Below are positions 38,181 through 48,019 of a stretch of DNA of 64,000 bases, one piece after another. The stretch is from Gammaproteobacteria bacterium (GTDB lineage Bacteria > Pseudomonadota > Gammaproteobacteria > Pseudomonadales > Pseudohongiellaceae): NCBI GenBank assembly GCA_012960305.1, contig DUBM01000001.1, positions 62,001 through 126,000 of the forward strand, in the 5' to 3' direction. Below the pieces are notes generated by a model. It did no database searches and was not told where the DNA came from. It worked only from the letters and a program-made list of their open reading frames with translations. The stretch's first letter is position 1; each line of letters begins with the position of its first letter. The translations under genes and the position numbers were made by a program.

Positions 38181-40022
38181 TCAAATGAAATCCATGTCAC
38201 CTGCGGTCAACCACCATTGGCCGTAAAGAAGCTGTGAAGTAGGTCCTGGGTTCCAAGTATTACAGGGTATCTCAATACCCAACTCATTCACAATCGCGCC
38301 CGGTAGCTGAATTTGCCCTTGCCAAGCTTTAGTAATCCAAATTTTCAGTTTCCGCTCTTCTGTTGAGTTTATAAGCCACTGATTTATTGCAGTTATATTC
38401 ATTTTTAATGCATTCATCGGACAGATAATATCCATCAACAATTTTTCCTCGCCGTGATTTTTTAGCACTGCGATGGCCGTTGATTCATTCTTGTTACCTA
38501 TAAGTAGGCATTCGTATTGAGCTGATTTCGCGAATGGATGGTCGAAATAGCGGTACTTCAGATAATTGGTATCTCTTAGCCCGATGATGCTGTTACTAAA
38601 CCCTTCCAGCATTGACTCCCAGAGTTGAGCGATTCGATGCTTGTGTTCAGCATTTGTTATATCAAGAGGAACAATTTCATAGTCCTGAATTGTTGAAGAA
38701 GCCCTTTCTGAACACGTATTCAGCTGTTCTCCTGTCGCCGCAGATTCATAAACAAGTTCGATAAAATCATCTGTTTTTTCATAAAGACCAAGTCGGATCG
38801 CGATGTTCATTGCTTTTTGATTAGGAAACCCAAAGCCTAGCAAATGATTAACTGTATTGCCGATTTCTCTTTCCAGAAAAGTAGCGGCGGTTTTAAAGAA
38901 TAAACTACTTTTTCCATATTGCGTGCGTATCCCTGGCGACACCATGACATCACAAGGTTGGATCGCCCTAGACTCTTTGCCAAAATAGCTTATTTTTCTT
39001 GGAGCCCCTCCATAGTGTGCAAGTATCTCTCCACCTGCCTGTAACCGCACCACTACGCACTTGCCATCACCGAGCGCATATTTCCAATGCCAGAGCTCCG
39101 GGTCAAAATCCATATCAAAACTTTTTTCGAATAAATGAGCAATTTCTTCAGGGTTAAAAGACTTAATGTCTCCATACTCGACCGATATATGCTCTTTTAG
39201 CTGAGAGGTAGACTTAATCAACTCGAATACAGAGAAACATCGCCGACGCGCGCTAATCTCAGCAATAGCATTGCTAAGCATAGCTTTGACTGTATCTATC
39301 AGAGCTGCGCGATTCGGATTGGAGTCAACTAACTTGCTGTGATGTTTTTCAAGCAGTGGCAGAAATAATTCCATTGACAAGATTGCACTCTGATTGAGAC
39401 TCGATTCCGAACCGGAAAGAAACCCCAATCTTTTGCTTAATTGCACAAAAGAACTTTTGTTGGGTATAGCCGAGTACTCGATCAGAGAATCATCATCTAA
39501 GAACTCACCAAAGATCAGCAAGGTTCCAGATTCTTTCAGCAAGGAGCGACAGGCGGTTAACAAACTTAATTGATCAAGATATTCGAATGTTCCAGCAAAA
39601 ACCACGCAATCGAACAATTCAGTATCGGAATTTGCCAAGGCTAAATCAATAATACTGCCACTTGTAAACTCACAGATTAGCTGCGGAAAGGAAATAGAAC
39701 TGCCCTCTTCAATTAACCAGTGAATTAAATATTTTTGTGCTCGTAGCTTTTCAGGCAAGCCTTTTAGTGAAGCTCCAACTACTAATATTCGAGAGCCTTG
39801 ATTCGCCGCCTGATTGATTTTCTGACAAAGGTATTGAGAGAAATTTTCCTGTAACCGAGGGAGCTCAGAATTGCAATTAGCCGCTAAACCCTTAGCACCG
39901 CTCAATGCTGAATCGCTTTCTTCCGGCAACAGACCGATATGCAAATACTGTTGCTCTTCAAATTCGAGCAGAAGCGTATCCGCTATTAATTGATTAGACT
40001 CAGGTTGGGACAGTGAATTCAT
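38181..40022 (-). CDS. methyltransferase-like plus GNAT-like fusion protein, function unknown
   Basis: 613 residues. The N-terminal half has a Rossmann-type SAM-methyltransferase pattern: SRILVVGASLKGLPEK (motif I-like), then FDCVVFAGTFEYLDQLSLL (motif IV region) and LLKESGTLLIFGEFLDDD. The C-terminal half (about 290-613) looks like a GNAT-type acyltransferase: WHWKYALGDGKCVVVRLQAGG, AHYGGAPRKI, IQPCDVMVSPGIRTQYG and FGFPN. Neither substrate is clear. ATG 40022 is preferred with GAAG upstream; a longer frame to 40193 would overlap the divergent regB start. It faces away from regB across about 120 bases, so the two share a control region. Confidence 0.6.
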   Translation of the reverse strand: MNSLSQPESNQLIADTLLLEFEEQQYLHIGLLPEESDSALSGAKGLAANCNSELPRLQENFSQYLCQKINQAANQGSRILVVGASLKGLPEKLRAQKYLIHWLIEEGSSISFPQLICEFTSGSIIDLALANSDTELFDCVVFAGTFEYLDQLSLLTACRSLLKESGTLLIFGEFLDDDSLIEYSAIPNKSSFVQLSKRLGFLSGSESSLNQSAILSMELFLPLLEKHHSKLVDSNPNRAALIDTVKAMLSNAIAEISARRRCFSVFELIKSTSQLKEHISVEYGDIKSFNPEEIAHLFEKSFDMDFDPELWHWKYALGDGKCVVVRLQAGGEILAHYGGAPRKISYFGKESRAIQPCDVMVSPGIRTQYGKSSLFFKTAATFLEREIGNTVNHLLGFGFPNQKAMNIAIRLGLYEKTDDFIELVYESAATGEQLNTCSERASSTIQDYEIVPLDITNAEHKHRIAQLWESMLEGFSNSIIGLRDTNYLKYRYFDHPFAKSAQYECLLIGNKNESTAIAVLKNHGEEKLLMDIICPMNALKMNITAINQWLINSTEERKLKIWITKAWQGQIQLPGAIVNELGIEIPCNTWNPGPTSQLLYGQWWLTAGDMDFI

Positions 40023-40140
40023 TTTATTCTTCAATTTGGGCGGAGCAATATAACCCGGCACCATAGCTTTGCATAGACTTTGCATAAGCCAAGGTTCAGG
40101 GATTGCTTTCCCGACAAGCACTTTCAGGTAGAATACATTA

Positions 40141-41478
40141 ATGACCCTACCCAACATAATTGCAACACTGCTGAAGTCGCTGGCACTCGACATAGGGGGC
40201 GAGAGTAATTCGCCCCGTCAGGGGTTACAGAGACTGCTTTTGCTAAGGACATTCGTCACCGGAGCTGGCGTCATTGGATTGCTAATCTTTCTGTCTTTCC
40301 GGGAATTAAACATTCCCATCAGATTCATTATCTATCTCGTTTTGGTTATTTTTACGTCTATTTTTGCAGGCTACTGGCGCCTTAAAGCTTCTAGATTGGT
40401 GAGCTATGGTGAGCTTTTCTCCCATATTCTTCTCGATGTAGCCTTCCTTATTATATTGTTATTGAATACCGGCGGTATTGGTAATCCTCTAATATCTTAT
40501 CTACTCGTCCTCCTCGCAGTAAGCGCCACTCTGCTACCCCGGGCATTCGTCAGTACTTTCGCCGTTGGCAGTATTCTTTTGTACACATTTTTTTTGTTCC
40601 TTGAGCTCACTGCTAATGCAGAGATGGGCAATGGCGCAAACAATGGAGAAACAACTTTCCAACTCCACTTAGTGGGCATGTGGGTTATCTTTCTAGTTAG
40701 TGCCATATTAATTTCAGTTTTTATCACTCGCATGGCATCGGCTATTCAAGTTCGAGAGCTTAATTTAGCAGAAGCCAGAGAAACCGAGATGCGCAACGAA
40801 CAATTAGTGGCAATAGGCACTTTGGCAGCAGGCACAGCGCATGCCCTAGGCACACCGCTATCAACTATGGCTGTCTTGCTTACTGAGCTCGACAAACTGA
40901 GCCCGGAAGAGCTAAAAGACAACGATATAAAAGATGATATATCAATACTTAAGCAACAAGTTACCCGCTGCAAGCATTCTTTGACGCAACTTACACGCTA
41001 CTACAACAAAGACAGCGAAGAAAAAGAAGAAACCCAACTCCTTCCCAAGTTTGTGAACGATATTCAAGATTACATCATCAATATTCATCCAACAGCTTCA
41101 GTTAGGTTTTTGATCGAGAACGCTAAGGATCTAAAAGTTGCTTCTAGCCTTAGTATTCGACACGCGCTAATAAATATTATCGAAAACGGAATTAAAGCAT
41201 CAAAGACTCATGTGGAAGTAAAATTCAAAATTACTCAAGCTGCCACGACTTACTTTGAAATTGCAGTGAAAGATGACGGTCCGGGTATACCAACCAAAAT
41301 AATGGAGAATATGGGCGAGCCATTCATTTCGATTCGTAAAGAAAGCATGGGGCTTGGAATTTTTCTTGCTAATGCTGCAGTACAGAGACTAGATGGCAGC
41401 ATCGAAATGTTTAATTTGAAATCTGGTGGAGCGCTGACACTAATAAAATTGCCCATGCCCGATAGTAGGTCTCTTTAA
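40141..41478 (+). CDS. regB: redox-sensing histidine kinase RegB/PrrB
   Basis: 445 residues. Six hydrophobic helices in the first 210 residues, including TGGIGNPL, which corresponds to the quinone-sensing GGxxNPF loop of RegB (Leu replaces Phe). The phosphorylation site is His234 in AHALGTPLSTM. Cys277 in VTRCKHSLTQL occupies the position of the redox-active cysteine of RegB. The ATPase domain has INIIENGIKAS, DDGPGIP and MGLGIFLANA. RegB phosphorylates RegA in response to quinone redox state and governs respiration and related genes. Followed 13 bases later by regA. Confidence 0.93.
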   Translation: MTLPNIIATLLKSLALDIGGESNSPRQGLQRLLLLRTFVTGAGVIGLLIFLSFRELNIPIRFIIYLVLVIFTSIFAGYWRLKASRLVSYGELFSHILLDVAFLIILLLNTGGIGNPLISYLLVLLAVSATLLPRAFVSTFAVGSILLYTFFLFLELTANAEMGNGANNGETTFQLHLVGMWVIFLVSAILISVFITRMASAIQVRELNLAEARETEMRNEQLVAIGTLAAGTAHALGTPLSTMAVLLTELDKLSPEELKDNDIKDDISILKQQVTRCKHSLTQLTRYYNKDSEEKEETQLLPKFVNDIQDYIINIHPTASVRFLIENAKDLKVASSLSIRHALINIIENGIKASKTHVEVKFKITQAATTYFEIAVKDDGPGIPTKIMENMGEPFISIRKESMGLGIFLANAAVQRLDGSIEMFNLKSGGALTLIKLPMPDSRSL

Positions 41479-41491
41479 ATGGCTTTAACCC

Positions 41492-42037
41492 ATGGAGACT
41501 AATCACATATTACTAGTGGAAGATGACGAGGTTTTTGCGAGAGTCGTCAGTCGTGCTCTGCGCAACAGAAATTATATTGTATCGCACACGACGAACAGCG
41601 AAGACGCAGAGATTTTGATTAAACAAATTGATTTTAGTCACGCAATACTCGATTTAAATTTAGGTGGGCAAACTTCTTTAGATTTGGTTCCTATGATTAA
41701 ACAAGATCAGCCAACTATGCGAATTCTTATTCTCACAGGCTATGCCAGCATCGCTACTGCTGTGGAAGCGATAAAGCTAGGTGCAGACAACTATTTAGCA
41801 AAACCTGCCGATATCGATGAAATATTGGCCGCACTGCTAAGCCACGAAGACCATGATGTTGCTCTTGGACCAAAGCAGGCATCTCTCGAACCGATGTCAG
41901 TCCGTAGGTTGGAGTGGGAGCACATCCAAAAAGTGCTGGGCGACAATCAAGGCAATATTTCAGCCACCGCTAGGCAGCTAAAAATGCATCGCCGCACCTT
42001 GCAGCGTAAATTACAGAAACGGCCGGTGGCGAAATAG
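41492..42037 (+). CDS. regA: response regulator RegA/PrrA
   Basis: 181 residues. Receiver domain (1-120) with acidic EDD at 10-12, phosphoacceptor Asp54 in AILDLNLGG and ILTGYAS; a short linker; then a Fis-type helix-turn-helix, GNISATARQLKMHRRTLQ, near the end. This is the exact layout of RegA. No SenC/Sco gene, often linked to regAB in alphaproteobacteria, is nearby. Confidence 0.95.
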   Translation: METNHILLVEDDEVFARVVSRALRNRNYIVSHTTNSEDAEILIKQIDFSHAILDLNLGGQTSLDLVPMIKQDQPTMRILILTGYASIATAVEAIKLGADNYLAKPADIDEILAALLSHEDHDVALGPKQASLEPMSVRRLEWEHIQKVLGDNQGNISATARQLKMHRRTLQRKLQKRPVAK

Positions 42038-42090
42038 GCTGCAACGATTAATTTTCCGGCTCGGCTTATTTGACTACGCCCAATATCTCT

Positions 42091-42882
42091 TTAACGATGG
42101 GAAAGTGGCGCCATACTCAAGTGGCGACCGCCATCCACGATCAACGTCTCACCAGTGATAACCTGAGGTCCACTAATAAAATGAAGAATTGCATCAGCCA
42201 CGGTTTCTGGTGTTGCCACTACACCGAGAGGAGCAGCATTGCGGTTATTTTCCATAAGTAATTCGTATTTCTCATCACCAAAGCCTTCCCGCAACCATTC
42301 ACCAGCGATAAAGCCTGGGCATACTGCATTAATGCGCAATTTAGGGCCCAATGCACGAGCCAAAGAAAGAGTCATAGTGACCATTGCGCCTTTTGAAGCG
42401 GCATAGGCAACGCAAGAACCATAGCCCGTAACACCCGCTATAGAAGCAACATTGACTACAGCGCCACCATCTTCTTGAGTCTTCATTTGTTCGTTGACTG
42501 CCCGAATCATTTGATAGGCGCCAATCACATTTACGGCGTAAATGTGATTGAAGTCCTTGGCACTTAATCCATCCAAATCACTATGATCAACGAATTTGGT
42601 CGTGCCAGCGTTATTGACCAGAATATCAACTCGACCCCATCTCTCGACTGCGCCAGCCACCATGGACTTGCAGTCTGCATCGTCGGCAACATTACCGCCG
42701 AATACTATGGTTTCGACACCAAGTTTTTCACATTCAGCAGCCACCTGGTTTCCGCCAGCGGCATTGGAGTTGTAGTTAATAACTACATTGCAACCCAGTG
42801 ATGCCAATAATCTCGCTGTAGATGCTCCAACACCACTGCTGGAACCGGTAATTATAGCTACCCTATTTTTTAAATCTTTCAC
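42091..42882 (-). CDS. short-chain dehydrogenase/reductase
   Basis: 263 residues of the classical SDR family. Cofactor loop ITGSSSGVG near the start, NNAG near residue 91, catalytic Ser region NVASIAGV and Tyr-Lys in YAASK near residue 160. The ending ETLIVDGGRHLS is like FabG-type enzymes. Cofactor (NAD or NADP) and substrate are not clear. Starts with GTG at 42882, with AGGAAG nine bases upstream. Convergent with regA. Confidence 0.85.
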   Translation of the reverse strand: MKDLKNRVAIITGSSSGVGASTARLLASLGCNVVINYNSNAAGGNQVAAECEKLGVETIVFGGNVADDADCKSMVAGAVERWGRVDILVNNAGTTKFVDHSDLDGLSAKDFNHIYAVNVIGAYQMIRAVNEQMKTQEDGGAVVNVASIAGVTGYGSCVAYAASKGAMVTMTLSLARALGPKLRINAVCPGFIAGEWLREGFGDEKYELLMENNRNAAPLGVVATPETVADAILHFISGPQVITGETLIVDGGRHLSMAPLSHR

Positions 42883-43115
42883 GCTAGCAACTTCCTTAGG
42901 ACATAATGTTTAACAGGAATAGAAATTAGCATAAATTGGCCCAGATTCCCGCTAAATCCATCTTCCAGCACTCATGGTCCAGAATTTAAAATAAACCGCT
43001 AAAGGGCCAATCTCATATTGCATTTGAAGCGACACAGGTTACAATACGTAACACTTTTGGTTAGGGCTCGGTGCTATAAAGAATCTAGTATTAAATTGTA
43101 CTGAGAGAATCAACC

Positions 43116-43139
43116 AAAACCCTCAAAATCTTGGGTTTT
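43116..43139 (+). terminator. terminator-like hairpin in the efflux leader
   Basis: AAAACCC (43116-43122) pairs with GGGTTTT (43133-43139) and is followed by another T. About 145 bases before the efflux start. It could be a terminator from the left or a leader attenuator. Confidence 0.35.
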
Positions 43140-43193
43140 TCTAACAACAGGGACGATCAATCCGCTTGAATGATATTTCCAAACTATCTGGTT

Positions 43194-43209
43194 GGTGCAA
43201 AGTTGCACC
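43194..43209. promoter_or_regulatory. palindrome, possible repressor site for the RND operon
   Basis: GGTGCAA and TTGCACC are perfect inverted arms separated by two bases (AG), about 75 bases before the GTG start of the efflux operon. Typical size and spacing for a dimeric repressor; the regulator is unknown. Confidence 0.4.
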
Positions 43210-43281
43210 TTCAGATATGCGGGATTGTTGCGGATTAAGGAATTGATGGCCTTATTCAACAGGTCTTAAGCGGAGACAGCG

Positions 43282-44394
43282 GTGAAAAACCAATACGTAG
43301 TGTCAGTAATCATAATTCTTTTGGTGGGGGTATGGATGCTCATGCCTCGCAGTGCCGAGAGTACCAATGAACGACTCACTGATACACCCAGAGTTGTTGT
43401 AGCCATACCCGAAGGACAAACTTCATCAGAAAGCCTAGAAATTCTAACTGTTAGAGCTGCACGCATAGGACCACAAAGCTATGTAGAGCAAGTCAGAGTG
43501 CGAGGTCGAACTCAGGCATCTCGCCATGTTCAGGTTCGTGCTGAAGAACCTGGCCGAATTGTTTCCGAGCCCATTCCTCGTGGTTCCCGAGTTAGCCAAG
43601 GAGACATACTTTGCGAAATCGCTGTCGATAATCGTCAATCTAATTTGCTAGAAGCTCTCAGCCGACGGGAACAGGCTGAGTTCGAATACGAGGCGTCCTT
43701 GGATCTCCAAGAACGTGGTCTGCAGTCAGACGTGGTAGTTGCCCAACTTAAAACCGCACTGGAATCCTCAAAGGCCGCAATTAGCCGCGCAGAGCTCGCT
43801 CTGGAGAAGACCAAAATTTTAGCACCATTCAATGGGATCGTGGAAACGCGAACAGTTGAAATTGGTGATCTACTAAATGCTGGCACTATCTGCGCATCAG
43901 TTCTGGATGACACGCCGATGTTATTGGTTGGCCTAGTACCGGAGCAGGATGTAAGTGGTATTCAAGTTGGCGCCAGGGTTACGGGTAAATTACTCAGCGG
44001 TGAATATGTTGAAGGGACGGTGAATTATCTTGCCCGCGCAGCAGATGCTATCTCCCGAAGCTATCGCGTCGAAATCGAAGTAGATCCCATATACGAGAAT
44101 CTACGTGAAGGTATAACAGTGGAACTAATGGTGGCTACAAGGGATATCCAAGCCCATCTCATTCCTTCTTCTGCACTAACACTTAACGACAGTGGAGCAA
44201 TAGCGGTTAAAACGATCGATCAAAATAATCTAGTCAGCTCCCACATTATTGAGATCATCGGAGACAACACCAGCCAACTCAATCCTGGTATCTGGGTTAC
44301 TGGACTGAATGGTTCTGTAAATCTGATTACTCTGGGTCAGGAAATCGTATTTCCTGGTCAAACTGTCGAAAGTAATTTTGATTGGGATAACTAA
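43282..44394 (+). CDS. RND efflux periplasmic adaptor (membrane fusion protein)
   Basis: 370 residues. N-terminal membrane anchor or signal (VVSVIIILLVGVWMLM), lipoyl-like and coiled-coil region VQVRAEEPGRIVSEPIPRG...GDILCEIA, hairpin SRREQAEFEYEAS, then LEKTKILAPFNGIVETR, the barrel-sandwich return strand typical of HlyD/AcrA adaptors. Links the inner-membrane pump to an outer-membrane channel, not encoded here. Starts with GTG at 43282, with GGAG at 43272-43275. Confidence 0.9.
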   Translation: MKNQYVVSVIIILLVGVWMLMPRSAESTNERLTDTPRVVVAIPEGQTSSESLEILTVRAARIGPQSYVEQVRVRGRTQASRHVQVRAEEPGRIVSEPIPRGSRVSQGDILCEIAVDNRQSNLLEALSRREQAEFEYEASLDLQERGLQSDVVVAQLKTALESSKAAISRAELALEKTKILAPFNGIVETRTVEIGDLLNAGTICASVLDDTPMLLVGLVPEQDVSGIQVGARVTGKLLSGEYVEGTVNYLARAADAISRSYRVEIEVDPIYENLREGITVELMVATRDIQAHLIPSSALTLNDSGAIAVKTIDQNNLVSSHIIEIIGDNTSQLNPGIWVTGLNGSVNLITLGQEIVFPGQTVESNFDWDN

Positions 44395-44417
44395 GTAATA
44401 CTCTGAGTTTCAAAGCT

Positions 44418-47400
44418 ATGCGAAATTATATTGATGCTGCAATATCAAGATCCCGAACAACGATAAGTATTTTCGTGGTTACTATGCTGGCGGGTTGGGT
44501 TTCATTTCTATCTATCCCGGTGGAAATGTATCCAGATATTCAAGTACCCCTAGTTATCACGACTATAATTCATGAAGGTATCTCTCCAGAAGATGCGGAG
44601 CGTTTGTTGTCCAAGCCGGCGGAACTCGAACTTAAAACTATCGATGGTATTACTGAGATTACTTCTTTCTCGAGTGAAAACGCTGCAACTATCTTGACCG
44701 AATTTGATATTAGCTTCAATTCGCAAAATGCCTTGGCCGAAGTGCGGGAAGCCATCAACAGGGCTAAAGCTCGCTTCCCTCAGTCCACCGAAGAACCCAT
44801 TATTCAGGAAGCCTCAGCAGTTGAGTTACCGATAGTCCAAATTGCTATAGGTGGCGAAAATGTCCCCGAACGTGTCTTGTTGCGCATCGCGGAAGATTTA
44901 CAGAGAGAAATAGAAATACTGCCTCAGATTCTCGAAGCGCCGATGGTTGGTAATCGTGAAGAACTGTTGGAAGCTGTAATCGACCCTTCTAAATTGGAAA
45001 CCTACGGCATACCAAATAGCTCTATTATCCAGACCGTCACCAACAACAACCGCCTAATCCCTGCAGGGCAGGTAGATACCGGCAAAGGTAGCTTCTCAGT
45101 AAAGGTTCCAGGCCTAATTGAAACCGCCACTGATTTATTCGACCTGCCTCTCGCATCCACTGACGGCAGTGTAATAACTGTATCGGACATCGCCAATGTA
45201 CGCAGAACCTTCAAAGATGCTACACGCTTTTCCTATGCCAACGGTTCGCAAGCAATTTCTCTAAACGTGATGAAGCGTAAGGGAGCAAACTTAGTTGAGG
45301 CCATGGAAGAGATCGATGCATTGGTTGAAGAGATGCGCCCCAGTTTGCCTCCTTCAGTTACACTCGCCTACATTAACAATAGCGTGCCAGTTGTGCTCGA
45401 ACAGAATTTGGGCCTACAAGGCAACATGGCAACTGCGATGGTTCTGGTATTAATAGTTGTTATTGCCTCCATCGGCGTGCGTTCCGGTCTGTTAGTTACA
45501 CTAGCAGTGCCCTTCTCATTTTTCTTTGCATTCATCGTGATTAGTATGCTCGATTTCACTTATAACTTTATGGTGATTTTTGGCTTGTTATTGGGTCTTG
45601 GTATGTTGATTGATGGGGCCATCGTAATGGTGGAATATGCCGATCGGAAAATGGCCGAAGGTCTTGATAGCCGAGAAGCTTATAAGGAAGCCGTACGGCG
45701 AATGTTTTGGCCAATTCTTGCCTCAACTGCCACCACCTTGGCGGCCTTCTTACCGATAATGTTTTGGCCGGGAGTTTCCGGACAATTTATGAGCTATCTG
45801 CCAATTACGGTATTCGCAGTATTAATCGGGTCGTTATTTTATGCACTGTTATTCGCACCCACGATTGGTGCCTTGATTGGAAAATCTAGTGATGCTGATA
45901 AAGCCTATCTACGCAGCTTGGAAGAAGGCGACCCACGTAACACTTCTGGTGTTACCGGCGCATATGCCAAGGTGCTAGAGACTGCTATAAAGATTCCAAT
46001 TACAGTACTCCTGCTAAGTATAACTACAATGGCAACCATCGTTTATTCTTACGATCGATGGGGATCTGGAATCGAGTTCTTTGTAGAGACCGAACCAATG
46101 CAGACCCAGGTACAGATTTTTGCCAGAGGGAATTTTTCCCCAGCAGAATTACTTGATGTAATGTTGGACGCTGAAGAACGAATTAGAGAGGTTGGGTTTA
46201 TCGATGGCATCGTCACTCAATCAGGTGCTGGCCAGCAAATGGGCGGTGCCGGCCAATCAGCTCCGGACCTGATTGGCTCCATTTTCATCGAGATGACTGA
46301 TCGACGAGAGAGAGAATTAAATGGCTTTGAGGTCGAAGATCTCTATCGTGCTGCAATTTCCAATATACCGGGCGTACGAGCAGAGATTGTTTCAGTTGAA
46401 CAGGGCCCGCCCGTCGGCAAAGAAATACAAATTGAGCTTTCCGGTGATAACCTCGATCTGCTATTCGCTGAGGCCAATCGTATTCGCGGCTTCATGGAAA
46501 CAGAAATGACAGGTCTCATCGATATCGACGACACCGCTCCAATACCAGCCATCGAATGGGAAATCAAAGTGGACCGAGCCCAAGCGGCAATGCTTGGCGC
46601 TAGTATGACTGAAATAGGCACGGCTATTCAGCTAATGACCAATGGCGTTTTCATGGGTGACTACCGCCCTGACGATAGTGAGAAAGAAGTTGATATTAGA
46701 GTTCGGTATCCAGCTGAATACCGAGGCCTAGATCAAATTGATTCAATTCGTATTAGCACTCTTAATGGACCAGTACCCATAAGTAGTTTTATAACGCGGA
46801 AAGCTAAACCAAAAGTAAGCTCAATCCAGAGGGTTGATGGTAATCGTGTCGTTCTGATACGCGCAAATCCAGCCCCTGGAATTTTTGCAGATAGCAAATT
46901 AAATGAAATAGAGGCTTATCTAAATGAAAACCCAACGGTAAATGGAGTCTACTTTCAATTTAGAGGCGCAAACGAAGAACAGGAACAGTCGGCAGCCTTT
47001 TTGATGCAAGCGTTTGCATTATCAATGTCTTTAATGGCTATACTGCTGGTAACTCAGTTCAATAGCTACTATCAAGCCTTGCTGATTCTTTCATCGGTGT
47101 TGTTATCCACCTCAGGTGTATTGCTTGGATTACTCGCCACTGGCCAACCTTTCAGCGTGATGCTCACAGGAATCGGCATTGTCGCCTTGGCGGGTATTAT
47201 CGTGAACAATAATATTGTGTTAATCGACACCTTCAATCATTTAAAGAAAAAGCACCCAGCCTGGACCCTTTCTGATGTTATTGTTCATACAGGTGTGCAA
47301 AGACTCCGGCCAGTATTCTTGACGACATTTACCACAGGATTTGGTTTACTACCTTTGGCAATGAACACTTCGGTGGATCTTTTCGGAGCTGAAATTGAAG

Positions 47401-47585
47401 TTGGCGGCCCTATTGCGTCGCAGTGGGCAGGACTCGCTTCAACTATCGTTTGGGGATTGTCTTTTGCCACAATATTAACATTGATAGTTACACCGTCGAT
47501 GTTAGCACTTCCAGCACGACTAAGATCAATGATCAGCCGAGCGCCGACACTATCTCAACAGATCGAACCAGAATTAAGTCTCTAA
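44418..47585 (+). CDS. RND-family efflux permease
   Basis: 1055 residues with the RND layout: helix 1 (TTISIFVVTMLAGWVSF), large periplasmic loop, helices 2-6, second loop, helices 8-12. Helix 4 carries GLGMLIDGAIVMVEY: one Asp where AcrB has two adjacent Asp, a variant common in heavy-metal-type and other RND pumps. Late GIVALAGIIVNNNIVLIDT and RPVFLTTFTTGFGLLPLA are typical. Substrate cannot be told. Pairs with the adaptor 23 bases upstream; the outer-membrane partner is elsewhere. Confidence 0.92.
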   Translation: MRNYIDAAISRSRTTISIFVVTMLAGWVSFLSIPVEMYPDIQVPLVITTIIHEGISPEDAERLLSKPAELELKTIDGITEITSFSSENAATILTEFDISFNSQNALAEVREAINRAKARFPQSTEEPIIQEASAVELPIVQIAIGGENVPERVLLRIAEDLQREIEILPQILEAPMVGNREELLEAVIDPSKLETYGIPNSSIIQTVTNNNRLIPAGQVDTGKGSFSVKVPGLIETATDLFDLPLASTDGSVITVSDIANVRRTFKDATRFSYANGSQAISLNVMKRKGANLVEAMEEIDALVEEMRPSLPPSVTLAYINNSVPVVLEQNLGLQGNMATAMVLVLIVVIASIGVRSGLLVTLAVPFSFFFAFIVISMLDFTYNFMVIFGLLLGLGMLIDGAIVMVEYADRKMAEGLDSREAYKEAVRRMFWPILASTATTLAAFLPIMFWPGVSGQFMSYLPITVFAVLIGSLFYALLFAPTIGALIGKSSDADKAYLRSLEEGDPRNTSGVTGAYAKVLETAIKIPITVLLLSITTMATIVYSYDRWGSGIEFFVETEPMQTQVQIFARGNFSPAELLDVMLDAEERIREVGFIDGIVTQSGAGQQMGGAGQSAPDLIGSIFIEMTDRRERELNGFEVEDLYRAAISNIPGVRAEIVSVEQGPPVGKEIQIELSGDNLDLLFAEANRIRGFMETEMTGLIDIDDTAPIPAIEWEIKVDRAQAAMLGASMTEIGTAIQLMTNGVFMGDYRPDDSEKEVDIRVRYPAEYRGLDQIDSIRISTLNGPVPISSFITRKAKPKVSSIQRVDGNRVVLIRANPAPGIFADSKLNEIEAYLNENPTVNGVYFQFRGANEEQEQSAAFLMQAFALSMSLMAILLVTQFNSYYQALLILSSVLLSTSGVLLGLLATGQPFSVMLTGIGIVALAGIIVNNNIVLIDTFNHLKKKHPAWTLSDVIVHTGVQRLRPVFLTTFTTGFGLLPLAMNTSVDLFGAEIEVGGPIASQWAGLASTIVWGLSFATILTLIVTPSMLALPARLRSMISRAPTLSQQIEPELSL

Positions 47586-47605
47586 GATATTTTCTGTATA
47601 GTTCT

Positions 47606-47636
47606 AAGGAGCCGGAGCAAATTGCTGCGGCTCCTT
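47606..47636 (+). terminator. hairpin after the RND permease gene
   Basis: AAGGAGCCG (47606-47614) pairs with CGGCTCCTT (47628-47636) with an inner AGCA/TGCT pair. Strong stem, but not followed by a T-run, so a weak terminator or a 3' end protecting structure. Confidence 0.5.
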
Positions 47637-47993
47637 AAATGGATATATGGTGTGAATATTTTTAAGGCCAGTCTTATCCAAATTTCTTACCAATCAAAAA
47701 AGCATAATTCCAAAGTATATTTCGATTTACTATAAGTATATAACCCATCGCAAAATTATACTTTTACGCAGAAATTATGTTAAATATATTTACAATATAA
47801 AACTATGCTTCGCATTATTCGCTACTGAATAATTTCAAAAATAAATTAAACTCCCTTACAGACCATATAAGAAGGGTTTGTGACAAATTGTGAGCCCATG
47901 AAATTTCCGTAAATCGCTGTGATAGTATCTTCCAACTTATTGGTCAGGCAATATCAAGGAAACGATGTGCGGATCATTAATAGCTAAAGCTAG

Positions 47994-48019
47994 GAACATA
48001 GAAGTTTTTCTTTGTTCCC
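47994..48019. other. isolated hairpin
   Basis: GGAACA and TGTTCC arms continue inward, past a T-T mismatch, to AGAA/TTCT around a four-base loop. On the plus strand it is followed by a C-run and TTTT. No gene ends immediately before it; function unknown. Confidence 0.3.

Larger units (their letters stand above)
42883..43281. other. 399-base control region before the RND efflux operon
   Basis: No gene is visible. It contains a terminator-like hairpin (43116-43139) and a palindrome (43194-43209), both upstream of the efflux genes. No regulator gene lies next to them. Confidence 0.55.
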
